From assembly GCF_036884845.1 (NCBI RefSeq), contig NZ_CP145732.1, forward strand, positions 6,076,001 through 6,140,000: a stretch of 64,000 nt of DNA. Direction: 5' to 3'. Below are positions 52,312-60,938 of this stretch, in pieces (position 1 is the first letter of the stretch; every line of letters starts with the position of its first letter). Position numbers and translations under genes: made by a program. The notes under the pieces were generated by a model that saw only the letters and a list, made by a program, of their open reading frames with translations, did no database searches and was not told the DNA's origin. Origin of the DNA: Pseudomonas sp. MAG733B (lineage in GTDB: Bacteria > Pseudomonadota > Gammaproteobacteria > Pseudomonadales > Pseudomonadaceae).

Positions 52312-53199
52312 ATGAGCAATCCAACCAGTCCTGTTCGTGTAGCAGTCGTGCAGTTCGATCCACAAGTCGGCATCGAGAATCGTGAAGGCAATCTGCGTCG
52401 AAGCCTGGAATTGGCTTTAGAGGCGGTAAACGGCGGTGCGAATCTCATCGTCCTGCCCGAGCTTTCCAACACAGGTTATTTCTTTAGCACCCGCCAGGAT
52501 GCCTTCGACCATTCGGAGTCAGTGCCCGATGGGCCAAGTGTGCAGACCTGGATGGATTTCGCGCGCCAGCACAAGGTTTACCTTGTCGCGGGTTTAGCCG
52601 AACGCGATGGCATGCGACTCTTCAACACCGGCGTTCTTTGCGGGCCTGACGGTTTTATCGGCAAGTATCGCAAAGCCCATTTGTGGAATCTGGAGAAACT
52701 CTGGTTCACACCGGGCGACCTGGGTTTTCCGGTTTTTGAAACGCCCATCGGCCGCATCGGATTGTTGATCTGCTGGGACATCTGGTTCCCGGAGGTGCCG
52801 CGCATCCTCAGCCAACAAGGCGCGGACATCATTTGCAGCCTGAACAACTGGGTCTGGACGCCACCGCCGCTGTTCGATGAGGCGGGCAAATGCATGGCGT
52901 CGTATCTGACGATGACCGCAGCTCACGTCAACAACGTGTTTATCGCCGCCGCCAGTCGTATCGGCGAAGAACGCGGCGCTCGCTACCTGGGCTGTTCCCT
53001 GATTGCCGGAACCAATGGCTGGCCAATAGGCAACGTGGCATCGGCGGACCAACAGGAAATCCTGTTTGCCGACATTGACCTGACCAGTTCCCGCAGCGCG
53101 CCAATCTGGAACAACCTGAACGACCTGCATCGCGATCGCCGAACAGATCTCTACGATCAAATGCTCGGCTGCATCCAACACGCTTGTCTCCCGCGTTGA
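52312..53199 (+). CDS. Nitrilase-superfamily carbon-nitrogen hydrolase (amidase)
   Basis: A 295-residue hydrolase with the full Glu-Lys-Cys triad: Glu50 in IVLPELSNTGYF, Lys121 in GKYRKAHLWN and Cys154 in LLICWDIWFPE. The N-terminal strand VRVAVVQFDPQVG is typical. Such enzymes hydrolyse amides, carbamoyl compounds or nitriles. Placed just after an amino-acid 2-monooxygenase-like gene, it is best read as the amidase that converts the amide product to a carboxylate and ammonia, as DavA does after DavB. GAGG lies about 13 bases before the ATG, so spacing is long. Closest subfamily could be DavA-like or N-carbamoyl-type; this cannot be decided by eye. Confidence 0.85.
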   Translation: MSNPTSPVRVAVVQFDPQVGIENREGNLRRSLELALEAVNGGANLIVLPELSNTGYFFSTRQDAFDHSESVPDGPSVQTWMDFARQHKVYLVAGLAERDGMRLFNTGVLCGPDGFIGKYRKAHLWNLEKLWFTPGDLGFPVFETPIGRIGLLICWDIWFPEVPRILSQQGADIICSLNNWVWTPPPLFDEAGKCMASYLTMTAAHVNNVFIAAASRIGEERGARYLGCSLIAGTNGWPIGNVASADQQEILFADIDLTSSRSAPIWNNLNDLHRDRRTDLYDQMLGCIQHACLPR

Positions 53200-53218
53200 T
53201 GAAGGGGGGACCTGACTG

Positions 53219-54421
53219 ATGGAAATCACAACCGACAAAAAACCGCTGACCCGAAGTTCTCCTTTTGATCTGGCGGTCATCATGCTGCTGATCGGAATCG
53301 CTGTGCTGGCTGTCTGGCTTTCATTTTCCTACCGTTCCTTGTGGTCTGCTCACTGGCCGAGCTACAGCGACATGGTGTCCTCGCTGCCCGAGCCGATCGC
53401 ATGGCTGCGCTGGGTTGTGGGCGACATCAGCGAAGTGGCGTTCTACAAACACGAGTTCGCTTCAATTGGGCTGCTAGCAGGCGCCTACCTCGCCTACTGG
53501 GCAAATCGAACGGGGAAATCCTGGCAAGGTTTTGCCATTTCCTATGGAACGGGGCTTTGGCCGTGGCTGGTCACCAGTTCATTGCTCGGGTTGTTGCTGA
53601 GTAACCTGCTATGGGGCTGGACGGTGAACGCCAATGACTGGCAACCCACATTCGCCGCGTTTGTATCGCTACCTGCGGCGATGGTGCTGATGTTTGGCGG
53701 CGGCTGGAAAGTTGCGATCAACGGCGCAATCCTGGGCGCTGCACTCGTCACGCCCATGTGCCTGCTGATCGTCAACTACGTATGCAACCCGTTGGTCTTG
53801 CCCGCAGTGATCGGCAACGTGCTGGGCATGGCGATTGCCAGCGTCCTGGCGTTTCTGCTCTGTCGATATTGGCCAGCGCTGATGAAGTCCGAGCAACCCG
53901 AGATACCAGCCCTCACGACCGTAGCGCACGTCACCAAAAAGGCACCGGACTACGGCGTGATCTGGAGTTTGCGCCGGGTACTGGCGGACTTTTCCGAAGC
54001 GCCGTTCTTCGGCAATGAGCTGGCCAGCCTTGGCCTGCTGGCAGGCGCATTGCTGGCGTACAGCTTGAACCCCATGAGCCCCGCGTATGGATCGGGCCTG
54101 CTGCCGCACATCATTGCCGGCCAGGCTCTGACGTCGGCCATCGGGGTGCTGGTCTGGCGCCGACAGTGGATGTTGCTCGGCTGGTATCCGACTTACGTGC
54201 CATTGGTGTCAGTGGTTCCTGCGGCGATTCTGGCCTACGGCGGCAGTTGGCAGGTGATCGTTTCCAGCGCCCTGCTGGGGGCACTTGTTGCGCCGCCTCT
54301 GGCGTGTGCACTGTCCAGACGATTACCGGCCGACATGCACGCCTACATTGGCAATGTGCTGTCCATGGCTATCAGCACGCTGCTGATCGTTTCACTGATC
54401 GGCTATCTGATCGCGGATTAA
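53219..54421 (+). CDS. Uncharacterised membrane protein with internal duplication
   Basis: A 400-residue protein with a short cytoplasmic N-terminus, one leading helix (18-37) and two homologous membrane units, ~63-217 and ~253-397. Matching pieces are SEVAFYKHEFASIGLLAGAY (71-90) with SEAPFFGNELASLGLLAGAL (259-278), WQPT...GGGWKVAINGAILGAAL (141-177) with WYPT...GGSWQVIVSSALLGALV (322-357), and IGNVLGMAI (198-206) with IGNVLSMAI (377-385). Each unit has about four to five helices, separated by a soluble Pro/Lys-rich linker (219-250). Such duplication suggests a pseudo-symmetric transporter. I do not recognise the family. aaggggggac precedes the ATG, 19 bases after the amidase stop, so the two are co-transcribed. 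Confidence 0.8.
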   Translation: MEITTDKKPLTRSSPFDLAVIMLLIGIAVLAVWLSFSYRSLWSAHWPSYSDMVSSLPEPIAWLRWVVGDISEVAFYKHEFASIGLLAGAYLAYWANRTGKSWQGFAISYGTGLWPWLVTSSLLGLLLSNLLWGWTVNANDWQPTFAAFVSLPAAMVLMFGGGWKVAINGAILGAALVTPMCLLIVNYVCNPLVLPAVIGNVLGMAIASVLAFLLCRYWPALMKSEQPEIPALTTVAHVTKKAPDYGVIWSLRRVLADFSEAPFFGNELASLGLLAGALLAYSLNPMSPAYGSGLLPHIIAGQALTSAIGVLVWRRQWMLLGWYPTYVPLVSVVPAAILAYGGSWQVIVSSALLGALVAPPLACALSRRLPADMHAYIGNVLSMAISTLLIVSLIGYLIAD

Positions 54422-54497
54422 CGCCCCAGCCATTTGGCTGTATCACGGCCAGAAACCGGGTACAGCCACTTTTCATGACAAACAATCGAGGTATGAC

Positions 54498-55493
54498 ATG
54501 GACCTGCCCAAACTGGCCATCGCAGCGCTCGGCGGTACGGTAAGCATGCAAGCAAGAAATGCCGGTGAAGGCGTTATTCCGACCGTCAGCGGCGAAACCC
54601 TGTTGGCCTCCCTTCCGGAACTGTCGACGCAGGCCCGAGTGACCGTTGAGACGCTCGGCCTGCTACCCAGCGCCTCGCTGGATTTCGAGTTTTTGCTGAG
54701 CGTCTTGTCCTGGGCGAGTTTTCAGGTAAAACAAGGCGCCGCGGGTGTCGTGATCACCCAAGGCACCGACACCCTCGAAGAGACGGCGATGTTTTTCGAA
54801 TACCTGTGGCCCCACGACACGCCACTGGTATTGACTGGCGCCATGCGTTCGGCAGCACAGCCAGGCGCCGACGGACCAGCGAATTTGCTGGATGCGTGCC
54901 GCGTTGCCCTGGCTGACGGCAGCCGGCAGCGCGGTGTTCAGGTAGTGATGAACGGGCAGATTCATCAAGCATCCAGCGTGCGCAAAACCGATTCGCTCGC
55001 GTTGCAGGCATTTTCCTCTCCGGTCACCGGACCCGTTGGCCTGTTGATGGAGGACCGCGTTTGTTACCTGCACCCTCCGGTGCAGCGTAAGGTTTTGCTC
55101 CTGCCGCAACAGACCACTCAGAAGGTCGCAATGCTCGAGGCATCGCTTTCGGCAGACACCCTGCTGCTGGAGAACATCCTCGCGCTCGGCTACGACGGGC
55201 TGGTGATCGCCGGTTTCGGTGCCGGTCACGTCTCGCAGCGCTGGGCGACGATTATTGAGCGCATCGCCGAAAAAATCCCGGTGATCATTGCGACCCGCAC
55301 CGGCTCGGGTTCCACCGCGCAAGCCACTTATGGCTTTGACGGCAGCGAGATGGACCTGATCCGCAAAGGTGCCTTGATGGCTGGATTTCTTTGTCCGCGC
55401 AAAGCCAGGATTTTTCTGTGGCTGCTGATTGGCTGTCAGCGACAGCATGAGCTGTCGCACTATCTCAATGACGATAGCGGCCTTAAAAATTGA
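54498..55493 (+). CDS. Asparaginase-family amidohydrolase, cytoplasmic
   Basis: A 331-residue member of the bacterial asparaginase/glutaminase family. The first catalytic Thr14 is in LGGTVSM, the second pair Thr90-Asp91 in VVITQGTDTLEET, and the third conserved block is VLTGAMRSAAQPGADGPANL. No signal peptide is visible, so it resembles cytoplasmic type I enzymes or relatives with altered specificity. It follows the duplicated membrane protein by 76 bases, with GAGG 6 bases before the ATG, and is followed by a terminator. In this setting it may deamidate a pathway intermediate rather than act as a housekeeping asparaginase; this is inference. Confidence 0.88.
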   Translation: MDLPKLAIAALGGTVSMQARNAGEGVIPTVSGETLLASLPELSTQARVTVETLGLLPSASLDFEFLLSVLSWASFQVKQGAAGVVITQGTDTLEETAMFFEYLWPHDTPLVLTGAMRSAAQPGADGPANLLDACRVALADGSRQRGVQVVMNGQIHQASSVRKTDSLALQAFSSPVTGPVGLLMEDRVCYLHPPVQRKVLLLPQQTTQKVAMLEASLSADTLLLENILALGYDGLVIAGFGAGHVSQRWATIIERIAEKIPVIIATRTGSGSTAQATYGFDGSEMDLIRKGALMAGFLCPRKARIFLWLLIGCQRQHELSHYLNDDSGLKN

Positions 55494-55534
55494 TGCATAA
55501 CCCTGTGGGAGCAAGACAGAAAGATTTTCGTGCA

Positions 55535-55565
55535 TAAAAAAGGCCTGCAATTGCAGGCCTTTTTG
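55535..55565. terminator. Bidirectional terminator
   Basis: The perfect palindrome aggcctgcaattgcaggcct is flanked by A and T runs. It separates the convergent asparaginase and zapE genes. Confidence 0.93.
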
Positions 55566-55579
55566 CTTTCCGAATCGTC

Positions 55580-56674
55580 CTACGGCTTGTGCGCCCGGGA
55601 CAGGAATTCGTGGGACTGCATTTCCAGCAGACGGCTCAGAGTACGCTGGAACTCGAAGTTCAAGCGTCCGCCGGTGTACAGATCCTTGAGCTCGACTTCA
55701 GCAGAAATGATCAGTTTCACATTGCGGTCGTAGAACTCGTCGACCATGTTGATGAAGCGACGGGCGATGTCGTCGGTGGTGACGCTCATCTGCTCGACGC
55801 CGCTGAGCAGCACGGCGTGGAAAATCTTGCCCAGTTCGATGTAGTCGTTCTGGCTGCGTGGACCGTCGCACAGCTCTCGGAATTCGAACCAGGCCACGTC
55901 ATCGCAGGTGCGCAGGGCACGGATTTCGCGGTTCTCGATCATCAGCACGTCATTCTCGACCGCTGCGGTGCATTCCGGTGTCAGCGCCCGGAAGCTCTTG
56001 CGCAGGCTTTCGTGGGACGCCTCGTCGAGCGGGAAGTGAAACAGTTCCGCTTGTTCGAGGTGACGCAGACGGTAATCGACGCCGCTGTCGACGTTGACGA
56101 TCTCGGTGTTCTGCTTGATCAGCGCGATGGCCGGCAGGAAGCGCGCGCGTTGCAGACCGTCCTTGTACAGGCCGTCCGGCACGATGTTCGACGTTGCGAC
56201 CAGGGTCACGCCGTTCTTGAACAACTCTTCCATCAGCGTGCCGAGAATCATGGCGTCGGTGATGTCGGAAACGAAGAATTCATCGAAGCAGATCACCCGG
56301 GCTTCGGTGGAGAAACGTTTGGCGATGATGGTCAGCGGATTTTTCTCGCCACCCAGGGTCTTCATCTCTTCGTGCACGCGCTTCATGAAGCGGTGGAAGT
56401 GAGTGCGGGTCTTTTCCTTGAACGGCAGCGCTTCAAAGAAGGTGTCGACCAGGTAGGTCTTGCCGCGACCTACGCCGCCCCAGAAGTACAGGCCCTTGAC
56501 CGGGGTCTGATCCTTTTTGCCAAACAGTTTGCCCAGCAGGCCCGGTTTATTTTGCTCGGCCGCGACCAGATCGTCGTACAGGCGCTGCAAATGACGCACG
56601 GCCGTTTCCTGCGCGGCGTCATGGAAGAATTCCGGGCGTTTCAGATCAGCTTGATATCGTTCTAGGGGCGTCAT
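55580..56674 (-). CDS. zapE: ZapE (AFG1-like) cell division ATPase
   Basis: A 364-residue AAA-type ATPase. The Walker A loop GGVGRGKT is at 66-73, the Walker B-like motif is VICFDEFFVSDITDAM and sensor regions include LVATSNIVPDGLY. ZapE appears at the septum late in division under low oxygen or heat and destabilises FtsZ bundles in E. coli; eukaryotic AFG1 relatives act in mitochondrial quality control. Monocistronic on the minus strand. Confidence 0.95.
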   Translation of the reverse strand: MTPLERYQADLKRPEFFHDAAQETAVRHLQRLYDDLVAAEQNKPGLLGKLFGKKDQTPVKGLYFWGGVGRGKTYLVDTFFEALPFKEKTRTHFHRFMKRVHEEMKTLGGEKNPLTIIAKRFSTEARVICFDEFFVSDITDAMILGTLMEELFKNGVTLVATSNIVPDGLYKDGLQRARFLPAIALIKQNTEIVNVDSGVDYRLRHLEQAELFHFPLDEASHESLRKSFRALTPECTAAVENDVLMIENREIRALRTCDDVAWFEFRELCDGPRSQNDYIELGKIFHAVLLSGVEQMSVTTDDIARRFINMVDEFYDRNVKLIISAEVELKDLYTGGRLNFEFQRTLSRLLEMQSHEFLSRAHKP

Positions 56675-56764
56675 AATTCGTTAGCAAGGCAACAAAAACG
56701 GGCCGACACTGTAGCGACGGCCCGCAGGAATGGCAATCGGCCCTTGGTAGGGCCGAACCGTTGT

Positions 56765-58120
56765 TTATTCCTGAACCGGGGTCAGGGCGATCCGCAAAGC
56801 TTCGATGGCAGCGTCTCGCGCAGTGCTGTCGGCGAAGGGCGGGCTATCGGCAACGCACTCGCCTTCCAGCCACACGCTGAAGCTCAGATCTTCATTGCGC
56901 ACGTCCAGTGGCTGGACGGATTGCAGCTGCTTGGTCACCTGACCGGCGGTCTTGCCATCGGCGAAGTTGCGCGACAACAGCAGTTGCTCGCCATCGGCCG
57001 CCAGCAGACGGAAGCGGAAACTGCCGTCGTCTTCGCGGAAGCTGACAAAACGTGCGGCTTTCGCGGCTTTCTTCTTGGTGGTCGCCGCCACTTGGGTCTG
57101 GGCCACGAAAGAACGCAGGCCAACGGCTTCACGCAGTTCGTTGAGGAACGGCGTCGCTACCGAACGGGCCTTTTTCGCGCCGTGCTGCAGGATGTCTTCG
57201 AGATCCGCCGGACGCTCGATCAGCTGGTTATAGCGCTCGCGAGACTCGCCCAATTCGTTGTCCAGCAACTGGAACAGACGATTTTTCGCCTCACCCCAGC
57301 CCAGGCCTTGCAGCAGTTCACTGCGGAACTCGTCGGCCTGCGCCGGAGTAGCAAAGGCCTGGAACAGGGTGAACAGGTGCGAATTGTCCGGATCTTTCGC
57401 TTCGCCCGGCGCGCGGGAGTCGGTGACGATCCGCGAGATCGCGTCCTTCATCTCTTTGGCGCTGCTGAACAACGGGATGGTGTTGTCGTAGCTCTTCGAC
57501 ATCTTCCGGCCGTCGAGGCCCGGTAGCGTGGCAACGCTTTCTTCAATCAGCGCTTCAGGCATGGTGAAGAATTCTTTGCCCTGGCCAAACAGATGGTTGA
57601 AACGCTGGCCGATGTCGCGGGCCATTTCCACGTGCTGGATCTGGTCGCGACCGACCGGCACCTTGTGCGCGTTGAACATAAGAATGTCAGCGGCCATCAG
57701 TACCGGGTAGCTGTACAAGCCCATGGTGATGCCCGCGTCCGGGTCTTCGCCGGTCTCGACGTTTTTGTCCACCGAAGCCTTGTAGGCGTGGGCGCGGTTG
57801 AGCAGGCCCTTGGCGGCGACGCAGGTCAGCAGCCAGGTCAGCTCGGGGATTTCCGGAATGTCGGACTGGCGATAGAACGTCACGCGGTCCACATCCAGGC
57901 CACCGGCCAGCCAGGTCGCGGCGATTTCCAGACGCGAGCGCTGGATGCGCAGCGGGTCATCGCACTTGATCAGGGCGTGGTAATCCGCCAGGAAGTAGAA
58001 CGAATCGGCATTGCTGTCACGGCTGGCCAGGATCGCCGGGCGGATGGCGCCGGCGTAGTTGCCCAGGTGCGGCGTGCCGGTGGTGGTAATGCCGGTGAGG
58101 ATACGGGTACGAGTCGTCAT
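56765..58120 (-). CDS. trpS: Tryptophanyl-tRNA synthetase
   Basis: A ~451-residue class I synthetase. The HIGH-type motif is present as [11 protein letters not shown] and the KMSKS motif as [10 protein letters not shown], with the tryptophan-binding region [11 protein letters not shown] before them. It is longer than the usual ~335 residues, because a C-terminal extension of about 100 residues follows (including Lys/Ala-rich [16 protein letters not shown]), a form common in pseudomonads. The start at 58120 is preferred because it fits the family; no strong ribosome-binding site is visible, and an in-frame ATG 24 bases upstream is possible. Confidence 0.95.
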   Translation of the reverse strand: MTTRTRILTGITTTGTPHLGNYAGAIRPAILASRDSNADSFYFLADYHALIKCDDPLRIQRSRLEIAATWLAGGLDVDRVTFYRQSDIPEIPELTWLLTCVAAKGLLNRAHAYKASVDKNVETGEDPDAGITMGLYSYPVLMAADILMFNAHKVPVGRDQIQHVEMARDIGQRFNHLFGQGKEFFTMPEALIEESVATLPGLDGRKMSKSYDNTIPLFSSAKEMKDAISRIVTDSRAPGEAKDPDNSHLFTLFQAFATPAQADEFRSELLQGLGWGEAKNRLFQLLDNELGESRERYNQLIERPADLEDILQHGAKKARSVATPFLNELREAVGLRSFVAQTQVAATTKKKAAKAARFVSFREDDGSFRFRLLAADGEQLLLSRNFADGKTAGQVTKQLQSVQPLDVRNEDLSFSVWLEGECVADSPPFADSTARDAAIEALRIALTPVQE

Positions 58121-58144
58121 GGGTAATCGCTTGTCAGACTGCAA

Positions 58145-58774
58145 TCAATTCGAGAGGCGCGGCAGGATCAGATCCTTGAGATCGGTCAGCTTGCCATGAA
58201 AAAAGTGTCCGCATTCTGCCACTTTCAGCAGCTCATGGGGACGTTCGAGCTTGTCGGACCATTGGTAAACCAGCTGCGGATCGATCACTTCGTCGGTTTC
58301 CGGCTGAATCACAGTGAGCTCGCCGTGTTGTGGCAGTTGATCCTGATCGCCCAGGCGCATCACCGCTGGCGCCACCATGAACAGGTGTTTGAGCTGCTCG
58401 CCCTGCGCTTCAAGACGTCCGCCGAGACTTGCTGCAACAAAACCGCCGAAGGAGAAACCGAACAGGGTCAGCGGCAGATCCGGGTGTTTTTCCCGAAACC
58501 ATGCGGCAACAGCCTGGGCATCATCGACTTCACCGGTGCCCATGTCGTGGGAACCTTCGCTGGCGCCAACGCCGCGATAGTTGAAGCGCAAGGTGATCAA
58601 ACCGGCATCGCGGGCGGTGCGCTGCAGGGTCGAGACCACTTTGTTGAGCATGGTGCCGCCCTGCACCGGGTTTGGATGGCAGATCAGTGCCAGGCCGCGC
58701 GGCTGTTCGCTGTCAAGGTAAAGTGCTTCCAGTTGACCAACCGGGCCATCAATCACTACAGGGGTTTCACGCAT
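58145..58774 (-). CDS. Alpha/beta hydrolase, YheT/CocE-like dienelactone-hydrolase type
   Basis: A 209-residue small alpha/beta hydrolase. The oxyanion/HxxP-type entry is ALICHPNPVQGGTMLNKVV, the nucleophile elbow GFSFGG carries the catalytic Ser, and the late His is in VAECGHFFHGKL. The acid is probably in ETDEVIDPQ. This family is widespread in Proteobacteria as a predicted hydrolase without defined substrate. The ATG at 58774 gives the usual N-terminus; a TTG 6 bases earlier, closer to a GGAG, is an alternative. Confidence 0.88.
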   Translation of the reverse strand: MRETPVVIDGPVGQLEALYLDSEQPRGLALICHPNPVQGGTMLNKVVSTLQRTARDAGLITLRFNYRGVGASEGSHDMGTGEVDDAQAVAAWFREKHPDLPLTLFGFSFGGFVAASLGGRLEAQGEQLKHLFMVAPAVMRLGDQDQLPQHGELTVIQPETDEVIDPQLVYQWSDKLERPHELLKVAECGHFFHGKLTDLKDLILPRLSN

Positions 58775-58918
58775 CAGCAAGGAAAGAACTCCGTGACCTC
58801 GAATCGGGTCGACTCGTCTAGCAAATTGTCTGCAACTGTCTATTGCGAGCGAATCGCGGTATACAGCGCAGGTTCGAGCCGTTAACGTAAAGCAAAGCCG
58901 TTTATAGAGGAAGGACTC

Positions 58919-59353
58919 GTGGAACACTCGCTCTTAGTTTGGTTGTTGCCGACTCTTGCCCTGGTTGTGGGTGTCGCCATTGGTTTCCTGATCGCTCGCC
59001 TGGCGCCGAATGCCGCGCCAAGCAGTACCCAACGTCAGCTGGACGATATTCAGGAACGTTTCGACAGTTATCAGAACGAAGTGGTGACCCACTTCAACAG
59101 CACCGCGACACTGGTCAAGAAACTGACTGCGAGCTATCAGGAAGTGCAGGATCATCTCGCCGAGGGTGCCAACCGCCTGGCCCTGGACGAGCAGACCCGC
59201 CAACGCTTGCTGGCCTCCCTGCACGCCGACGCGGCGCAGGCTCCACGGGAACGCCTGACGCCACCGCGCAATCAGGAACCGCCACGCGACTACGCGCCCA
59301 AAGCCCCGAACGCCCCGGGCATGCTCGATGAGCATTACGGCCTGAAGAAGTAA
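58919..59353 (+). CDS. zapG: ZapG/YhcB (DUF1043) inner-membrane protein
   Basis: A 144-residue protein with one N-terminal helix (about 6-27) and a long cytoplasmic coiled coil (TQRQLDDIQERFDSYQNEVV). It ends in a Pro-rich disordered tail and the short conserved end DEHYGLKK. In E. coli YhcB/ZapG links envelope growth and division. The start is GTG at 58919, with gaggaagg upstream. Followed by a strong terminator. Confidence 0.93.
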   Translation: MEHSLLVWLLPTLALVVGVAIGFLIARLAPNAAPSSTQRQLDDIQERFDSYQNEVVTHFNSTATLVKKLTASYQEVQDHLAEGANRLALDEQTRQRLLASLHADAAQAPRERLTPPRNQEPPRDYAPKAPNAPGMLDEHYGLKK

Positions 59354-59371
59354 TCAGGTTTCAGGCGATGT

Positions 59372-59414
59372 AAAAAGCCCCCGGACAAGTGATTGTCCGG
59401 GGGCTTTTTTGTTT
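59372..59414 (+). terminator. Terminator after zapG
   Basis: A 12-base stem agcccccggaca / tgtccgggggct has A residues before and six T after. It starts 18 bases past the zapG stop. Confidence 0.93.
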
Positions 59415-59435
59415 TTGACGAGTCAATTGAGGCGG

Positions 59436-59520
59436 GTAGGAGCTGTCGAGTGCAACGAGGCTGCGATCTTTTGATTCCAAGAAGCAAGATCAAAAGATCG
59501 CAGCCTGCGGCAGCTCCTAC
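59436..59520. repeat. REPIN, GATCGCAGCC type with one damaged arm
   Basis: The right arm (59489-59520) is intact with agatcgcagcctgcggcagc. The left arm carries the same ends but an altered middle (gtcgagtgcaacgag), a few bases longer. It lies between zapG and doeD at a convergent junction. Confidence 0.85.
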
Positions 59521-59541
59521 AGGTGACCGTTGTGGCGGGGG

Positions 59542-60927
59542 TTAGCCCAGCACCTCCCCGGCCACCTGATCAATCGCATCCTTGGTGATACCAACAATCA
59601 AGTCCGCCTCAGCCTCAGTCAACACCAGCGGCGGTGCAAAACCAAGGATGTCGCCATGGGGCATCGCCCGGGCGATCATGCCGCGCTCCAGGCAGGCCGC
59701 CGACACTTTCGGACCGACCTTCAAAGCCGCATCGAATGCCGTGCGCTGTTCACGATCAGCCATGAACTCAACGGCCGCGAGCATCCCGTCACCGCGCACT
59801 TCACCCACCAGCGGATGGCCTTCGAGCGTCTCGCGCAGCCGACGGTTGAGATAAGCGCCAACCTTGTCGGCATTGGCCGTAAGGTTCTCCCGCTCCAGAA
59901 TGTCGAGGTTGGCCAATGCCGCCGCCGCGCATATCGGATGCCCGGAATACGTCCAGCCATGGCCCATGGCGCCTTGGGATTCAGAGGCTTTTTCGATCAC
60001 ATCCCAAACCTTTTCGCCGACGATCACTGCCGACAAAGGCGCATAAGCGCTGGTCAGGCCTTTTGCGGTGGTGATCAGATCCGGGCGCATGCCATAACGC
60101 TGGCTGCCCATCTTCGAACCCAGGCGACCGAAGGCGCAGACCACTTCGTCGGCGATCAACAACACGTCGTACTTGTTCAGCACTGCCTGAATCGCCGCCC
60201 AGTAACCGGCCGGCGGAACGATGATGCCGCCAGTGCCCATCAATGGTTCACCGATGAAGGCTGCAACGGTGTCCGGCCCTTCGGCGAGGATCATTTTTTC
60301 CAGCTCGTCGGCGCAGTAGCGCACGAACGCGGCTTCATCCATGCCGGTCGGCGCCTTGCGATACCAGTGCGGACACACGGTGTGCTTGATGCCTTCGGCC
60401 GGCAGGTCGAAATGCTGATGGAAGCTCGGCAGGCCGGTCAGGCTACCGGTCATGATGCCCGAGCCGTGATAACCGCGATCGCGGGAGATGATTTTCTTTT
60501 TCTGCGGGCGACCGAGCACGTTGTTGTAGTAGCGCACCAGTTTGATCTGGGTCTCGTTGGCATCGGAACCGGAGAGGCCGTAGTAGACCTTCTTCATGCC
60601 TTCAGGCGCCCAGTCGATGATGCGGCTCGACAGTTCGATGATCGCCTCGGTCGAGTGCCCCATGTAGGTGTGGTAATAGGCCAGTTCCTTGGCTTGCTTG
60701 TAGATTGCGTCGGCGACTTCGGTACGGCCGTAACCGATGTTCACGCAATACAGGCCAGCGAAGGCATCGATCAGTTCGCGGCCTTCGTGGTCGCGGATGC
60801 GGATGCCCGACGCGCCCTTGATAATGCGTCCCTTGAGTGCGCCGCTGGCGTGGTCATGGGCGTGAGTGGACGGGTGCATGAAATGCGCACGATCTTGCTC
60901 GAACAGGGTGTCGAATTCTTGGCTCAT
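59542..60927 (-). CDS. doeD: Class III aminotransferase, diaminobutyrate transaminase-like
   Basis: A 461-residue PLP enzyme. The cofactor Lys289 is in LITTAKGLTSAYAPL, the PLP-ring Asp260 in LLIADEVVCAFGR, and SGSDANETQIKLVRYYNN and YSGHPICAAAALANLD are class III signatures. In ectoine breakdown DoeD moves the gamma-amino group of diaminobutyrate to an acceptor, giving aspartate semialdehyde. The assignment rests on context (doeC, doeX and doeB follow upstream); by motif alone it could be another omega-aminotransferase. The start at 60927 has GAGGAG about 7 bases upstream and lies 11 bases after the doeC stop. Confidence 0.75.
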   Translation of the reverse strand: MSQEFDTLFEQDRAHFMHPSTHAHDHASGALKGRIIKGASGIRIRDHEGRELIDAFAGLYCVNIGYGRTEVADAIYKQAKELAYYHTYMGHSTEAIIELSSRIIDWAPEGMKKVYYGLSGSDANETQIKLVRYYNNVLGRPQKKKIISRDRGYHGSGIMTGSLTGLPSFHQHFDLPAEGIKHTVCPHWYRKAPTGMDEAAFVRYCADELEKMILAEGPDTVAAFIGEPLMGTGGIIVPPAGYWAAIQAVLNKYDVLLIADEVVCAFGRLGSKMGSQRYGMRPDLITTAKGLTSAYAPLSAVIVGEKVWDVIEKASESQGAMGHGWTYSGHPICAAAALANLDILERENLTANADKVGAYLNRRLRETLEGHPLVGEVRGDGMLAAVEFMADREQRTAFDAALKVGPKVSAACLERGMIARAMPHGDILGFAPPLVLTEAEADLIVGITKDAIDQVAGEVLG

Positions 60928-60938
60928 GGTAGATCTCC

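Noticed and set aside
56765..58120. A functional link between trpS and the adjacent amino-acid monooxygenase cluster
   Set aside because: They are on opposite strands, separated by zapE and a bidirectional terminator.
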